Assembly: GCA_964608735.1 (NCBI GenBank)
Contig: CAZSPL010000221.1
Coordinates: 1 to 5,899, forward strand
DNA: 5,899 bases
Direction: 5' to 3'
DNA from: CAZSPL01 sp964608735
GTDB lineage: Bacteria > JAJVIF01 > JAPKYR01 > CAZSPL01
Shown here: in pieces, positions 5,871 through 5,899 of the stretch
How positions within the stretch are numbered: the stretch's first letter is position 1
Layout of the letters: each line of letters opens with the position of its first letter
Program-made: the position numbers and the translations under genes
Notes under the pieces: model-generated
The model's input: the letters and a program-made list of their open reading frames with translations, nothing else
Told to the model about the DNA's origin: nothing
Databases searched by the model: none

Positions 5871-5899
5871 GTGAGTAAGAAAGTATCAACAAATCCCGT
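5871..5899 (+). CDS. Possible 5' end of a gene running off the window
   Basis: From GTG at 5871 the frame reads M-S-K-K-V-S-T-N-P and stays open to the last base. The lysine-rich start and shift to AT-rich sequence are gene-like, but nine codons prove little. No ribosome binding site stands at the right distance: AGGG at 5851-5854 is 16 bases away. If real, the transcript might be leaderless given the TATAAT just upstream. The ATGs at 5848 and 5855 meet stops within a few codons. Confidence 0.22.

Larger units (their letters stand above)
5539..5899. other. Repeat-rich non-coding region after gene 2
   Basis: I see no convincing complete gene here on either strand. The region starts with GGATTG repeated at 5532, 5547 and 5555, then GAGCG-GGGC-CGCTC (5560-5573), a small GC hairpin without a T-run. 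An imperfect palindrome, two related hairpin elements and a TATAAT box follow, listed separately. Bases 5705-5744 between the two hairpin elements are mostly AT-rich and featureless. No canonical intrinsic terminator for the two-gene unit is visible. Confidence 0.6.

Overview
The window holds two large, adjacent, same-strand genes for secreted lipoproteins, followed by about 360 bases of repeat-rich DNA with no convincing gene. The base composition is moderately GC-rich. Nothing here fixes the taxon. The protein style (large lipid-anchored beta-propeller proteins, many paralogues) and the hairpin repeats downstream suggest an environmental, probably uncultured, Gram-negative-type bacterium. 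I recall similar intergenic repeats from Planctomycetes/Verrucomicrobia-like and candidate-phylum genomes, but that is memory, not a search result.

Layout: bases 1-32 are an AT-rich leader with a short repeated motif. Gene 1 (33-2384, 783 aa) is a lipoprotein with a 343-residue N-terminal module followed by a PQQ-like beta-propeller. A 40-base gap with a strong ribosome binding site leads to gene 2 (2425-5538, 1037 aa). Gene 2 carries the same N-terminal module with no net gap, but ends in 14 LVIVD-type repeats, the number expected for two seven-bladed propellers. The pair looks like a tandem duplication in which a shared module was joined to two unrelated propellers. Both products should sit lipid-anchored outside the cytoplasmic membrane. 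Their substrates or partners cannot be read from the sequence.

The most striking signal is not a gene. Inside gene 2, at 4671-4686, lies TGTTTCACGTGAAACG. It differs at one terminal base from the classical parS consensus bound by the chromosome-partition protein ParB, and its 14-base core is a perfect palindrome. A centromere-like site therefore appears to be embedded in a propeller blade of a surface lipoprotein gene, which suggests the locus may lie in the origin-proximal part of the chromosome.

The right end (5539-5899) holds two related hairpin elements with a conserved 3' flank (GTCTTTG, 11 bases, then an ACGGTCG-type box), a third lone copy of that box, and an imperfect palindrome. It ends with a TATAAT box placed just before a GTG-started reading frame that runs off the window.
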